From Kocuria sp. cx-455 (GTDB lineage: Bacteria > Actinomycetota > Actinomycetes > Actinomycetales > Micrococcaceae), in NCBI RefSeq assembly GCF_014698015.1, contig NZ_JACXBS010000001.1:682001-746000 (forward strand): a stretch of 64,000 nucleotides of DNA, given 5' to 3'. How positions within the stretch are numbered: the first letter of the stretch is position 1; each line of letters begins with the position of its first letter. The position numbers were made by a program, and so were the translations under genes. Shown one piece after another: positions 16,424-25,074 of the stretch. The notes beneath the pieces are model-generated. The model saw only the letters and a program-made list of their open reading frames with translations. It searched no databases and was not told the origin of the DNA.

Positions 16424-17736
16424 GCGTACTCCCTGTGCAGACCCTGCGCGATGTCGTCCTCGATCTGCTCCGCCGCGGGCTTGTTCTTAGCGGTGACGTC
16501 GATTTGCCCGGTCACCGCTGCTGTAATGAGGGCCGCTCGGCGCTCGCGGGCGAGGTCGATTGCTTGAGCTATATCGAGGCCAACAGAAGCAACCTTCTCG
16601 CGGGATTTCGACAATGCATCAGCAATCTCGTGTTGTTCGTGCACCGGCGGGATGGGCACTTCGAGGTTAGCGAGTTTATCGGCAGTCAGGTGTTGAATGG
16701 TGGACTTGTTGGCGACTACGTCAAATACACCTCGATCCCTGTATGCGTTCAAAACCTCCGAGTAGTAGTAGCTACTTGCTCCTAATCGAGGGCGCATCCG
16801 ATTAACTGTTTTCTGAAAGTACATGCCTGGCAAGTCCTGGTTCAGAACAACGTTAGTTCCCACGGACCCACCTTCTACTACCAGTAGGTCCATTTCCCGA
16901 AGTGAGAACTTGGCCTGCTCCCCAGGGGTAAAGGGCATGGTGTTGACATCTTCAAGTTCCAGCAGACCGTCCTGGATGTTCCCCGCGCGGATATAAGGAT
17001 GGCGTTCTGCGGTTTCTACGTGCTGCTTCTCATCGAGCATCTTTCCCAGTGTGATGTCGAACAGTCGTTTGAGGGGTCCCTCACTCCAGTCACCGCGTTG
17101 TACGTGGAACCAAGTAGCAGACTTGCGGGTGCGCCCTCCGTCGCCTGAAACCCCAAATGCCAATGCGCGATCCCTGCCACTGCGCCAGCGTTCTTTCTTA
17201 AGCTCTCCCGCGCCACGAAGATCGGCAATGAATGCATCGATTTCAGCGGTCTCGTGGTCGAGGTAGTCCGCGATCTGCTGCTGTTCACAGCCCCCAAATA
17301 CAGGGACTCTCGAATTTAAAAAGCTTGAAACATTTAAGTTCGGCACTGCGCCGGGATTCATATGCGGTCGCAATTCAATTGCGCACAGGAGATAAAAAAG
17401 ATACCTTGGTTCAGTATTTGTAGCTGGAACCAGGGCCATCATGTTGTTGTCTATACAGCACTTCGTTCTATTTTGACGCACCTTTTGAAGTAAGGTCGCT
17501 GCTCCAATTTTTGCCATCAAAATGCTTTGGGGTGGGATCAGTTCAGCCCCGAGCTCCTTGGCGGTTTGCGCGCTAATCGTATTTTCAGGCTGGAGAAGTT
17601 GGCCGAAGGTGTCGGCGTGTTGAAGAGATCCCACCTTGAAAAAAGGGATCGGCTCATCGCTAATCCCTTGAACCGAGTGTGGGAATCCGGCCCCTGAAAT
17701 TACTCGGCAGATCCGCTTTAGCTGTGCAGTGCTCAC
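16420..17736 (-). CDS. hsdS: type I restriction-modification specificity subunit S
   Basis: A 438-residue HsdS with two target-recognition domains. The first runs to about residue 150 and ends at the conserved helix EQQQIADYLDHETAEIDAFI. The second covers about 210-370 and ends at HEQHEIADALSKSREKVASVGLDIAQAI. Each recognises half of a split DNA target. The gene has four-base overlaps with hsdM upstream and hsdR downstream. The part encoding the first recognition domain (roughly 17270-17720) is visibly richer in A and T than the flanking hsdM and hsdR genes, as expected for a domain exchanged by recombination. The target sequence cannot be predicted. Confidence 0.93.
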   Translation of the reverse strand: MSTAQLKRICRVISGAGFPHSVQGISDEPIPFFKVGSLQHADTFGQLLQPENTISAQTAKELGAELIPPQSILMAKIGAATLLQKVRQNRTKCCIDNNMMALVPATNTEPRYLFYLLCAIELRPHMNPGAVPNLNVSSFLNSRVPVFGGCEQQQIADYLDHETAEIDAFIADLRGAGELKKERWRSGRDRALAFGVSGDGGRTRKSATWFHVQRGDWSEGPLKRLFDITLGKMLDEKQHVETAERHPYIRAGNIQDGLLELEDVNTMPFTPGEQAKFSLREMDLLVVEGGSVGTNVVLNQDLPGMYFQKTVNRMRPRLGASSYYYSEVLNAYRDRGVFDVVANKSTIQHLTADKLANLEVPIPPVHEQHEIADALSKSREKVASVGLDIAQAIDLARERRAALITAAVTGQIDVTAKNKPAAEQIEDDIAQGLHREYA

Positions 17737-19721
17737 CGCTTCACCTCCTCCAGCCGCGCACGGATGCGGCCCAGGGCCTCGTCGAGGTCGCGGTCGATCT
17801 CCGCCAGGGGCCTGGGTGGGACGTACTCATAGAAGTGGCGGGTGAAGGGAATCTCTGCGCCCTCCCTGGTCTTGGACTCGTCGATCCAGGCGTCGGGAAC
17901 GAAGGGTTTGACCTCGCGCTCCAGGTACTCGTGGATGTCCTGGTCCCATGGGACGTTCTCGGTGTCGCGCAGCGTGGGGTCCGGTTCCGGGTCCTTCACA
18001 CGATTGGTTTGCAGTTCCCCGTTCTCATCCCGTTCGCTTAGCTCGGTGACGATGGCCTTGAGCACCGCGGGCTTCACCTGCAGCCCGGCCTCGGCCAGGA
18101 CCTCGAGAAGCTCCGAGGTGAACGCGCTCTTGTTGGTGCTGACCTCTCCGGCCGCGCGCTGGGACCGGGCGTGGAGGGCGGAACGGAGCGCGGCGGCGTC
18201 GTCGTCGGAGAGCTTGGTGACGGTCCTGGAGGCCATGACGCGCTCGATGCGCTCGGCGGTGAACGCGAAGTTGAGGCGCAGGGGGCGCTCGACCGTGATG
18301 GTGCGGTAGAAGAAGTCCTCGGTGCGGAAGATCTTGGAATGCTTGGACTCGGTGAACTCGTCGTAGATCCGGCTGATCTCCGTGATGTTTTCCTTCGAGA
18401 GCTCCTTGCGCTTGGAGCCCACGGATTTGCGCATCTTCACGAACATGCCGGTCGCATCGATTAACTGGACCTTGCCGCGGCGCTGCGGGGCCTTGTCCTT
18501 GGACAGCACCCAGATGTAGGTGGAGATGCCGGTGTTGTAAAACATATCCGTGGGCAGGCCGATGATGGCCTCCAGATAGTCGTTGTCCAGCACCCATTTG
18601 CGGATGTTGGACTCTCCGGAACCGGCGCCGCCCGTGAACAGCGGGGAGCCGTTGAGAACGATGGCCGCGCGGCCAGCCGACTGATGCTCGTCCGTGGCGC
18701 TGGGCTCGCGCATCTTGGAGATCAGGTGCATGAGGAACAGCAGTGAGCCGTCCGAGACACGGGGCAGGCCGGGGCCGAAGCGGCCGGTAAATCCGGCGAT
18801 CTGGTGCTCGGTCTCCACGGCCTTGCGGTGCTGCTTCCAGTCCACGCCGAACGGCGGATTGGACAGGCAGTAGTGGAACGTGCGGTTCTCGAACGCGGGG
18901 TTGGTGAGGGTGTTGCCGAGGACGATGTTGTCGATGGGCTGGCCCTTGACCACCATGTCCGCCTTGCAGATTGCATAAGAGGCGGGGTTGATCTCCTGGC
19001 CGAGCAGGTTGACCCAGGCCTCGCTGTTGAACTGCTTGATCTTGTTCTCGGCGGCGGAGAGCATGCCGCCGGTGCCCGCGGTGGGGTCGTAGACGTCGCG
19101 GCCGATGCCGGGGGTGGTGAGCTCCTCGTCGTCGTGGAGCAGCAGCGTGACCATGAGGTCGATGACCTCGCGCGGGGTGAAGTGCTCACCCGCGGTCTCG
19201 TTGGACGCCTCCGCGAACTTGCGGATCAGTTCCTCGAAGATGTGACCCATCTGCTCGTTGGACACCGCATCCGGGTGCAGGTTGGCCTTGGTGAAGTGCT
19301 GCAGGACCTGCAGGAGCAGATCGTGCTGGGCGAGGCCGGAGATGGTCTGCTCGAACTCGTACTTCTGGAAGATCTCGCGCACGTTCTCCGAGAAGGCGTT
19401 GACGTAGTCCCGCAGGTTCTCCTCGAGGTTGTCGGGGTCACCCTGCAAGGTCTTGAGGGTGTGGCGGGAGCGGTTGAAGAAGTTGTACGTGTGCTCGTTG
19501 CCGGCCTGCTTGGTGCGGTTGCGGATCATCGCCAGGGGCGGCTCAGTGTCCACGTAGGTGGGGCCGATGGCCTCGAGGACGTCCTCTTTGGTGGGCGCCA
19601 GCACGGCGTCCAGGCGGAACAGGACCGTGAACGGCAGGATCACATCCCCGTACTGGTGCTGCTTATAGGTGCCGCGCAGGATGTCCGCGGCACCCCAGAT
19701 GAAGGAGGCGTGGTTGAACAC
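17733..19721 (-). CDS. hsdM: type I restriction-modification DNA methyltransferase subunit M
   Basis: A 662-residue N6-adenine methyltransferase subunit. The N-terminal HsdM bundle begins at the start codon, the SAM-binding motif DPTAGTGGM is near residue 212 and the catalytic NPPFG near 286. It is longer than the roughly 530-residue EcoKI type, because of an extended C-terminal region ending in RIRARLEEVKR that probably packs on HsdS. It methylates the target chosen by HsdS. The start is a GTG at 19721 preceded by AAGG. It is the first gene of the operon, and a long leader separates it from the inverted repeat at 19837-19889, which may hold its promoter. Confidence 0.95.
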   Translation of the reverse strand: MFNHASFIWGAADILRGTYKQHQYGDVILPFTVLFRLDAVLAPTKEDVLEAIGPTYVDTEPPLAMIRNRTKQAGNEHTYNFFNRSRHTLKTLQGDPDNLEENLRDYVNAFSENVREIFQKYEFEQTISGLAQHDLLLQVLQHFTKANLHPDAVSNEQMGHIFEELIRKFAEASNETAGEHFTPREVIDLMVTLLLHDDEELTTPGIGRDVYDPTAGTGGMLSAAENKIKQFNSEAWVNLLGQEINPASYAICKADMVVKGQPIDNIVLGNTLTNPAFENRTFHYCLSNPPFGVDWKQHRKAVETEHQIAGFTGRFGPGLPRVSDGSLLFLMHLISKMREPSATDEHQSAGRAAIVLNGSPLFTGGAGSGESNIRKWVLDNDYLEAIIGLPTDMFYNTGISTYIWVLSKDKAPQRRGKVQLIDATGMFVKMRKSVGSKRKELSKENITEISRIYDEFTESKHSKIFRTEDFFYRTITVERPLRLNFAFTAERIERVMASRTVTKLSDDDAAALRSALHARSQRAAGEVSTNKSAFTSELLEVLAEAGLQVKPAVLKAIVTELSERDENGELQTNRVKDPEPDPTLRDTENVPWDQDIHEYLEREVKPFVPDAWIDESKTREGAEIPFTRHFYEYVPPRPLAEIDRDLDEALGRIRARLEEVKR

Positions 19722-19836
19722 TGGAGTGGGTGCCTTACTCGCGGGGTTGGGGGTCTCCCCAGCAGTCTACGAGGGGGATCGCTTCGCGCCCGGAACTGAA
19801 CGCGGTGCGGCTCCAGAATCCCCTGCCCGCGAGTTC

Positions 19837-19889
19837 TAGCGAAGTCTAGGTGAGTATAGCGTTTTGCTATACTCACCTAGACTTCGCTA
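19837..19889. repeat. perfect 24-bp inverted repeat between hsdM and the AAA+ gene
   Basis: Positions 19837-19860 and 19866-19889 are exact reverse complements separated by the five bases GTTTT. Because the repeat is symmetrical, the -10-like hexamer TATACT appears on both strands (19868-19873 on plus, 19853-19858 on minus), each pointing away from the centre toward one of the divergent genes. There is no T tract, so it is not a standard terminator. A two-way promoter/operator or a recombination-related structure are the main possibilities. Confidence 0.85.
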
Positions 19890-19907
19890 TCCCCCGGGAG
19901 GGACTTA

Positions 19908-21074
19908 ATGGATCCTGTGCGCAACCCCTACTCCCCAGGATCCGGTCGCAAGCCGTCTGCGCTGGTCGGACGCGACGATGTCATCGATGCCTGGAGCGTT
20001 TCCTTGCAACGAGCTGAACGAGGCAAGACGGATCAGCCGATAATCCTTTATGGCCTACGCGGAGTCGGGAAGACGGTTCTCCTGTCGCGGCTGCGCCGAG
20101 ATGCCGAGACGCGGGATTGGATCACCGTCCAGCTCGAAGCCGGTTCTGGTCGCGCTCTGCGCGAGATGGTGGGCGAAGGGCTGTACGGCCCCCTGTCGGA
20201 CCTGGCGCGACCGTCTGCGGGGAAGAGGCTCCTTCGCGCCCTAAAGACTGCTCTCTCATTCAAGGCTTCGTACGACACCACAGGCACTTGGAACTTCGGT
20301 GTCGACCTGAGCGGCGCTACCGGTGGCGCCGCAGACAGCGGCTTTCTGCTGACTGATCTGGGCAAACTGGTCCGCGACGTCTCCTTGGCTGCCGGTGAAG
20401 ATGGGGTAGGCCTGGCGTTGCTCATCGATGAGGCTCAAGACCTCAGCTCTGAGGAGATCCAGACCCTTGCGGCCGTCATGCAGTCCGCTGCGACCGACGA
20501 CCTGCCGGTACTGTTCGCTCTGGCGGGTCTACCCAGCCTGCCCCAGACCCTGGCGGAGGCGAAATCGTACTCGGAGCGTTTCCGTTACAGCGTGATCAAG
20601 AAACTCGATAGCGACGGTGCCCGCGAGGCGATCCTCAAACCCGCTCGGAACGAAGGTGTTAACTGGAGCGCCGATGCGCTTGAATACGTTGTCACGGCGT
20701 CAGGTCGCTACCCGTACTTCATCCAACAGTTCGGTCAGGAGACATGGAACGCAGCGACCGGGGCCGCGATCGAGTTCGAAGACGCTCGGCTGGGGGTAGC
20801 TGTCGGCCAGGGACAACTGGACAACGGCTTCTTCCGCGCCCGGTGGGACCGGACAACTGCAGCGGAGAAGCAGTACCTACGGGCGATGTGCCCCGAAGGG
20901 GACGAGGGGATCGGATCCGGCGAAGTTGCCAACCGGCTGAAGCGGGCAGGCAGGAGCTTGGGGCCGACTCGAGCGAATCTGATCAGTAAGGGGCTGATCT
21001 ATGCACCGGACCACGGGATCGTCGCCTTCACCGTCCCTGGAATGGCGGGGTTCATCTCCCGTCAGCATGATTGA
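19908..21074 (+). CDS. AAA+ ATPase (AAA_16-like), possible defence-associated
   Basis: A 388-residue P-loop ATPase. Walker A GLRGVGKT is at 49-56 and Walker B LALLIDEAQD at 169-178, with DE at 174-175. A lid region with a sensor-like SERFRYSVIKKLD follows, and the C-terminus ends in a winged-helix-like segment. The N-terminal NPYSPGSGRKPSALVGRDD is the entry typical of Orc1/Cdc6-like and STAND-like ATPases. A GGAGGG ribosome site precedes the ATG. It diverges from the restriction-modification operon across a perfect 24-bp palindrome and lies inside the same island, which suggests a linked role in DNA defence or element maintenance. No nuclease or toxin domain is visible. Confidence 0.85.
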   Translation: MDPVRNPYSPGSGRKPSALVGRDDVIDAWSVSLQRAERGKTDQPIILYGLRGVGKTVLLSRLRRDAETRDWITVQLEAGSGRALREMVGEGLYGPLSDLARPSAGKRLLRALKTALSFKASYDTTGTWNFGVDLSGATGGAADSGFLLTDLGKLVRDVSLAAGEDGVGLALLIDEAQDLSSEEIQTLAAVMQSAATDDLPVLFALAGLPSLPQTLAEAKSYSERFRYSVIKKLDSDGAREAILKPARNEGVNWSADALEYVVTASGRYPYFIQQFGQETWNAATGAAIEFEDARLGVAVGQGQLDNGFFRARWDRTTAAEKQYLRAMCPEGDEGIGSGEVANRLKRAGRSLGPTRANLISKGLIYAPDHGIVAFTVPGMAGFISRQHD

Positions 21075-21299
21075 TCGACACCGACATCGACATCGACGCC
21101 AAGGGCGAGGGCGACCTGGACGTCCGCGGCCTGTTCGGCACGGACGACGCCGTCCGGCCGGGCTTCAGCGAGGTCCGGCTGACGGTGTCCATCAGCGGCC
21201 CGGAGTCCCCGGAGCGCTATGAGGAGCTCGGGCCCGTCGTGGAGTCCCGCTGCCCCGTGCAGGTACGTCTTCGCCAACCACACGCCCGTCAGTAGTTAG
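21075..21299 (+). pseudogene. 3' remnant of an OsmC-family peroxiredoxin gene
   Basis: The frame right after the ATPase stop reads as the C-terminal third of an OsmC/Ohr-like protein: DVRGLFGTDDAVRPGF, EVRLTVSISG, then ESRCPVQ, where the Cys belongs to the conserved second peroxidatic-site CPV motif. The 5' two thirds of the gene are missing. After CPVQ, near 21263, a one-base shift is needed to continue with VFANHTPVS, the expected family ending, to a stop at 21297-21299. It is therefore a truncated, frameshifted remnant. The truncation coincides with the end of the ATPase gene, so it marks the right edge of the inserted restriction block. Confidence 0.7.
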
Positions 21300-21336
21300 T
21301 GATCGCTTCGTGAGGCGTCAGGGAAACTCGCGGTGC

Positions 21337-21684
21337 TTATGAGGGGCGGGCAGGGTCCGCCCGGTCCTCGTGCCGGTTTTGCCGGTAGAAGACCGTGGCC
21401 ATACCAATGCCTGTGATCCAACCCGCGTAGGGGAAGTCGTAGCCCCAGCCAATGAGGCCGAAAGGGAGGGTCAGGAGCCAGGCCACGCCCGTCAACAGTC
21501 CCCACATGACAATCAGCCTGCCCCAGCGGCGTTTCGTCGCCAGGGCGAGCCCGACGGCGATCACCGAGGCGGAGATGACGGCGGCCCATCCCAGCGCGAA
21601 CCCCCGGGACAGCTGGAGCAGGCCCGAAACGAGGAAGATCACAGCCGCCGCGCTGAAGATTCTTTTTGCGGTATTGCGGGACAT
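21337..21684 (-). CDS. small membrane protein, function unknown
   Basis: A 115-residue protein with three or four hydrophobic helices (for example FSAAAVIFLVSGLLQL and AAVISASVIAVGLALA), a basic loop KRRWGR between them, and a polar C-terminus rich in charged residues. The ATG at 21684 is preceded by GAGGAA at good spacing. The frame stays open upstream in another phase, but only this one has membrane-protein composition. It belongs to no family I recognise. It sits between the osmC remnant and another small membrane-protein gene on the opposite strand. Confidence 0.65.
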   Translation of the reverse strand: MSRNTAKRIFSAAAVIFLVSGLLQLSRGFALGWAAVISASVIAVGLALATKRRWGRLIVMWGLLTGVAWLLTLPFGLIGWGYDFPYAGWITGIGMATVFYRQNRHEDRADPARPS

Positions 21685-21803
21685 GTGTACATTCCTCGTG
21701 ATTTGTTCCGAACCCCTGACGTGGGCGCTTGTGACAAGACGCTACCGCGGATGAATGCCGACTCCCCGAGACGCCGAGTGGTGGCGGACAGTAGGTTTGA
21801 CGA

Positions 21804-22361
21804 ATGGACCAGTATGCCGCTGCAGCAGCCGAGGACACCTCTCAGCTTGTGAGCCCCTCGGTGCCGGCTGCCGGACGAGTCGTGGTGCGCACTCTGCCCG
21901 CCTGCGCGGTGGTTGTCGTTGGTATCCCAGTCGTGGGCTGGTTCCTGCCCCGTAGCAGTGCCGGGAGAGGGACGCCGTGGGAGCTGTTGGTCTTCATTGC
22001 CGCGCTCGGGCTGTTTTGGCTCGTGCATTGGTTCACGAGAGCACCGCGTCCCCGCTTCGACAGGGAGGTCGACAAGGCCCAGTGGAAGCGGACATTGGCC
22101 TCGGCTGCCAGGTCCCGGTCCCTACCGTCACTACCCGACGTGCGGATCGCTACGGGTGTGGTCGCCTGCAACCTGATCGAAGGGTTCATGATGGGTGCTG
22201 CCGTTCTCCTGGGAGCGCTCCTGGCCCAGTTCGTCCGGCCTGACCTGTCCTGGTTGGCGCCCTCCGCCGGAGCCCTGGGACTGGCGATCGGCTACTCTTT
22301 TCAGTTACGCCGCAGTTGGCGGTACCTGCGCGCCCTGCACGCCCGGACGGAAGCCAAGTGA
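21804..22361 (+). CDS. membrane protein, function unknown
   Basis: A 185-residue protein with four predicted membrane helices in two pairs: VVVVGIPVVGWFLP and LLVFIAALGLFWLVHW near the N-terminus, then IEGFMMGAAVLLGALLAQF and WLAPSAGALGLAIGYSF near the end. A basic cytoplasmic segment of about 50 residues separates the pairs. The C-terminus RSWRYLRALHARTEAK is basic. I recognise no family motif. The ribosome site is weak, so the start is uncertain. Confidence 0.6.
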   Translation: MDQYAAAAAEDTSQLVSPSVPAAGRVVVRTLPACAVVVVGIPVVGWFLPRSSAGRGTPWELLVFIAALGLFWLVHWFTRAPRPRFDREVDKAQWKRTLASAARSRSLPSLPDVRIATGVVACNLIEGFMMGAAVLLGALLAQFVRPDLSWLAPSAGALGLAIGYSFQLRRSWRYLRALHARTEAK

Positions 22362-22813
22362 TTCTGGCCCCGCCTCCGAAGGCCCGGGGGACTCTCCCAC
22401 CCCCGTTCTGTCGCGGCAAGTTTCTTCGCATAGGCCCCACCGGGCACAAAACGTGCCACGACGTGTGTGATTCACCTGGGGTTCTGTTTGGTACCCAACA
22501 TCTGCGGAGACCGTCGAGCGGCGGCTGTGCGATGCCTACTACATCATCGGCCTGCTGGTCGAGCGGGAGGTGGCGTGTAGCGGACAGGGACGCGTTGCAT
22601 GAGCCGAAGCGCTGGGAGTTCCAACGGACGACCGGGAAGTTCGGCCGTGGAGCCGGTGGGATCCGGCGGATTTTCAAAGGGGTGTGTGGGGGAGAGAGAC
22701 CGACTTGGCCGGAACAGGAATTCAACCACGCAAACCGCCCTGATTCGTCTCCGCTCAAGCACCCTCTTGTTATATTTGTACTACGACGAGCCGGTTACCG
22801 GAGCGTTGTCCGT
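22362..22813. other. intergenic region without a recognised gene
   Basis: About 450 bases. One plus-strand frame around 22500-22600 reads through a short protein-like stretch (CDAYYIIGLLVEREV) but has no start, ribosome site or recognisable family and ends soon after. It may be a gene remnant. The right part, near 22760-22790, is AT-richer than its surroundings. Confidence 0.4.
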
Positions 22814-22838
22814 CTGAAGCCCCGTAGAGGGGCTTCAG
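22814..22838. terminator. hairpin at the 3' end of the DUF3800 pseudogene
   Basis: A perfect 10-bp stem (22814-22823 with 22829-22838) with a 5-base loop lies just past the minus-strand stop codon at 22854. It lacks a clear T run on either strand, so it is called a terminator only by shape and position. Confidence 0.5.
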
Positions 22839-22853
22839 TGCTTTGAGAGCCTT

Positions 22854-23579
22854 CTACGGGTACCACTTTCGACAGCTGGCAATGGCTGGTTCCAATGTCC
22901 CATAGAGGCTTCGGGTCGCCCTTCTGGCTCTAGTACTCTGTCCGAGCTCCGGTTCCAGGTGCCGTCGCATGAGGTACACGACCATGTCGGCCGCTTGCAG
23001 GCCCATCTCCGTGTGGGAGTCCCGGAACCGGATGGGCTGCTGAATGTGCTGCAAGGTGGAGAACTTGTACCCAGGGGTACCCGTGCGCGTGTACCCCTCG
23101 ATGGCGGCCGAGTACAGCGCTTTGTCCTGAATGTTGTCCGCCACGACGTAAACCTCGTCCTTTGCCGAGCGCGCATGCGCGTTCACGTTCTCCAGCAGGT
23201 GTCGCAACGTGATCTCATACGGCGGGTCGGGGTACTTGTACCGCGCATTCAAGCGGGCCACGTCCACGCCCTCCATGTACACGAGCACGCCGGATGCCAC
23301 CACTCGCTTGAAGAACTCCCGATACACCCAGACGGCTTCGTGGACCTGGCCGTGCATACACTGCCACGGGGCGCGGCCCTGCATTACGCGGTGGCCGTGG
23401 AACTCGGTCTCCGGGTCGATGCCGTACTTGGTCACCAGCTCTTCACTGCGCCAGTCCTCCAGAGTGCCCTCCAGGACGGCCAGTTGCTCCGACGTGGCAA
23501 GCACTCCACCAACGTAGTAATGGTCTCGTTAGTAGGACTCGTCCAAGAAGGTATATAGCACTTGTAAATTATCGCTCAC
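22854..23579 (-). pseudogene. DUF3800 protein gene with premature stop codon
   Basis: The gene begins with GTG at 23579 after a CAGAGG-type ribosome site and reads MSDNLQVLYTFLDESY. It is then stopped by TAA at codon 17 (23529-23531) and continues in the same frame as RDHYYVGGVLATSEQL and on to RKWYP at 22854. The FLDES motif is the first-strand signature of DUF3800, an RNase H-like family common near mobile and defence genes, and its Asp is expected in the active site. The open part after the stop (216 residues from a GTG at 23504) lacks that motif. Unless the stop is read through, no complete protein is made. Confidence 0.8.
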
Positions 23580-23849
23580 ACCTCTGACAGGCTTGCATCA
23601 TTCCTTCGTTGGTGCAGCAGCACGCGACGCCGCTATGGTCGCCGACGCCTGGGCAGCTTCCACCGTCGCGCCGCCGTTCCCTCCGCTCTCCTGGAAGCGC
23701 TTTGGCCCAGGTACCCGGTCCGACCCGTCACTGGTGGGTGTCCTCCGGCGGAGCCCCGGGCGTGGCTTGATGGCTTCTGGGCGCAAGCCGACGGACAGGC
23801 ATACGCGAAGCCTTGACCGGGTAACCGTGCCGGCGCCTAGAGTCGGGTC

Positions 23850-25025
23850 ATGACCTCTTCCCTGGACTGGATCAGCCGCCTCGTCTCCTTCGACACCACT
23901 TCGCGCAACTCCAATCTGGAGCTGATCGAGTGGGTGGCGGAGGGGCTGCGGCGCGCCGGCGTCAAACCGCTGGTCCTGCCCGAGGAGGACGCCGCCGGGG
24001 TGCGTAAGGCCAACCTTTTCGCCACCATCCCCGCTCGGGACGGTAGCACCGAGGGCGGCGTGGTGCTCTCCGGGCACACCGACGTTGTGCCCGTGGACGG
24101 GCAGGACTGGCACAGCGACCCTTTCACCGCCGAGCAGCGGGACGGCCGGATCTACGGCCGGGGCACCACTGACATGAAGGGCTTCCTGGGCGTCGTGCTC
24201 AGCCGACTACCGCGGATGCTCGAGGCCGAACTGACCGAGCCCATGCACCTGGCCCTCTCCTACGACGAGGAGGTCGGCCTGCTCGGAGCGCAGCAGATGA
24301 TCGGCCGTCTGGGGGAGCGGGGCATCCGGCCGTGGTGCTGCATCGTGGGCGAGCCCACCGGCATGCGGGTGGTGCGTGGACACAAGTCCATCAACTTGTT
24401 CGAGGCCCGCTTCCACGGGGTGGCGGCCCACTCCTCCCTCACCCCGAACGGGGTCAACGCCATCCACTACGCGGGGCGGTTTACTGAGTTCTACCGGAAA
24501 TTGGCGACGGACTGGCGGGAGAACGGCCCCTTCGACGATGCCTACCCCGTGCCGTTCACCACCGGCGGGGTGAACCAAATCGCGGGCGGCATCGCGAACA
24601 ATACTGTCCCGGACGCGTGCACTGCCGAATTCGAGTTCCGGGCGCTGGGCACCGTCGATCCCGGGCCGGTCGTCGAGAAGATCCGCGGCTTCCTCTTCGA
24701 TGAACTAGAGCCCGAGATGCGCGCGGAGAACCCCGCGGCCCGCATAGAGCTGGCCGTCAAGGCCCAGGGCCCCGGCCTGGAGACCGCCGCGGATGCTGAC
24801 GTCGTGCGGCTGGCCCGGGACTGCGGCGGGCTGCCCTCGGATGAGAAGGTCACCTACGGCACCGAGGCAGGCCTGTTCCACGGGGCCGGGATCGAGACCG
24901 TGGTGTGCGGCCCCGGGAACATTGCGGTGGCCCACACCGCGAACGAGTATGTGGAACTGGAGCAGCTGCAGGCCTGCGAGGCCTTTGTAAACGCCTTGAT
25001 CGACCGGCTCGACGCCGCGTCGTGA
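23850..25025 (+). CDS. argE: M20 family deacetylase, acetylornithine deacetylase-like
   Basis: A 391-residue zinc metallopeptidase-fold enzyme. The metal-binding residues are visible: SGHTDVVP (His76), GRGTTDMKGF (Asp108), DEEVG (Glu140/141, the first being the likely catalytic base) and GEPTG (Glu168), with a dimerisation insert from about 180 to 290. The layout matches ArgE-type N-acetylornithine deacetylases that release ornithine. Actinobacteria usually make arginine through ArgJ instead, and the gene is followed by a broken transporter and, further on, an amidohydrolase, so a catabolic N-acyl amino acid substrate is at least as likely. The gene symbol reflects the family, not a proven role. 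Confidence 0.8.
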   Translation: MTSSLDWISRLVSFDTTSRNSNLELIEWVAEGLRRAGVKPLVLPEEDAAGVRKANLFATIPARDGSTEGGVVLSGHTDVVPVDGQDWHSDPFTAEQRDGRIYGRGTTDMKGFLGVVLSRLPRMLEAELTEPMHLALSYDEEVGLLGAQQMIGRLGERGIRPWCCIVGEPTGMRVVRGHKSINLFEARFHGVAAHSSLTPNGVNAIHYAGRFTEFYRKLATDWRENGPFDDAYPVPFTTGGVNQIAGGIANNTVPDACTAEFEFRALGTVDPGPVVEKIRGFLFDELEPEMRAENPAARIELAVKAQGPGLETAADADVVRLARDCGGLPSDEKVTYGTEAGLFHGAGIETVVCGPGNIAVAHTANEYVELEQLQACEAFVNALIDRLDAAS

Positions 25026-25074
25026 CGCACCGTCTCGGCATTCTCGTCCGGACCCGAACAGATGGAGAAACAGC

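Noticed and set aside
19837-19889. Palindrome as an intrinsic terminator
   Set aside because: It lies between divergent start regions, not after a gene, and has no T tract.
23529-23531. Programmed read-through of the DUF3800 stop
   Set aside because: TAA is the least leaky stop, and no recoding structure stands out after it. Mutation or sequencing error is simpler.
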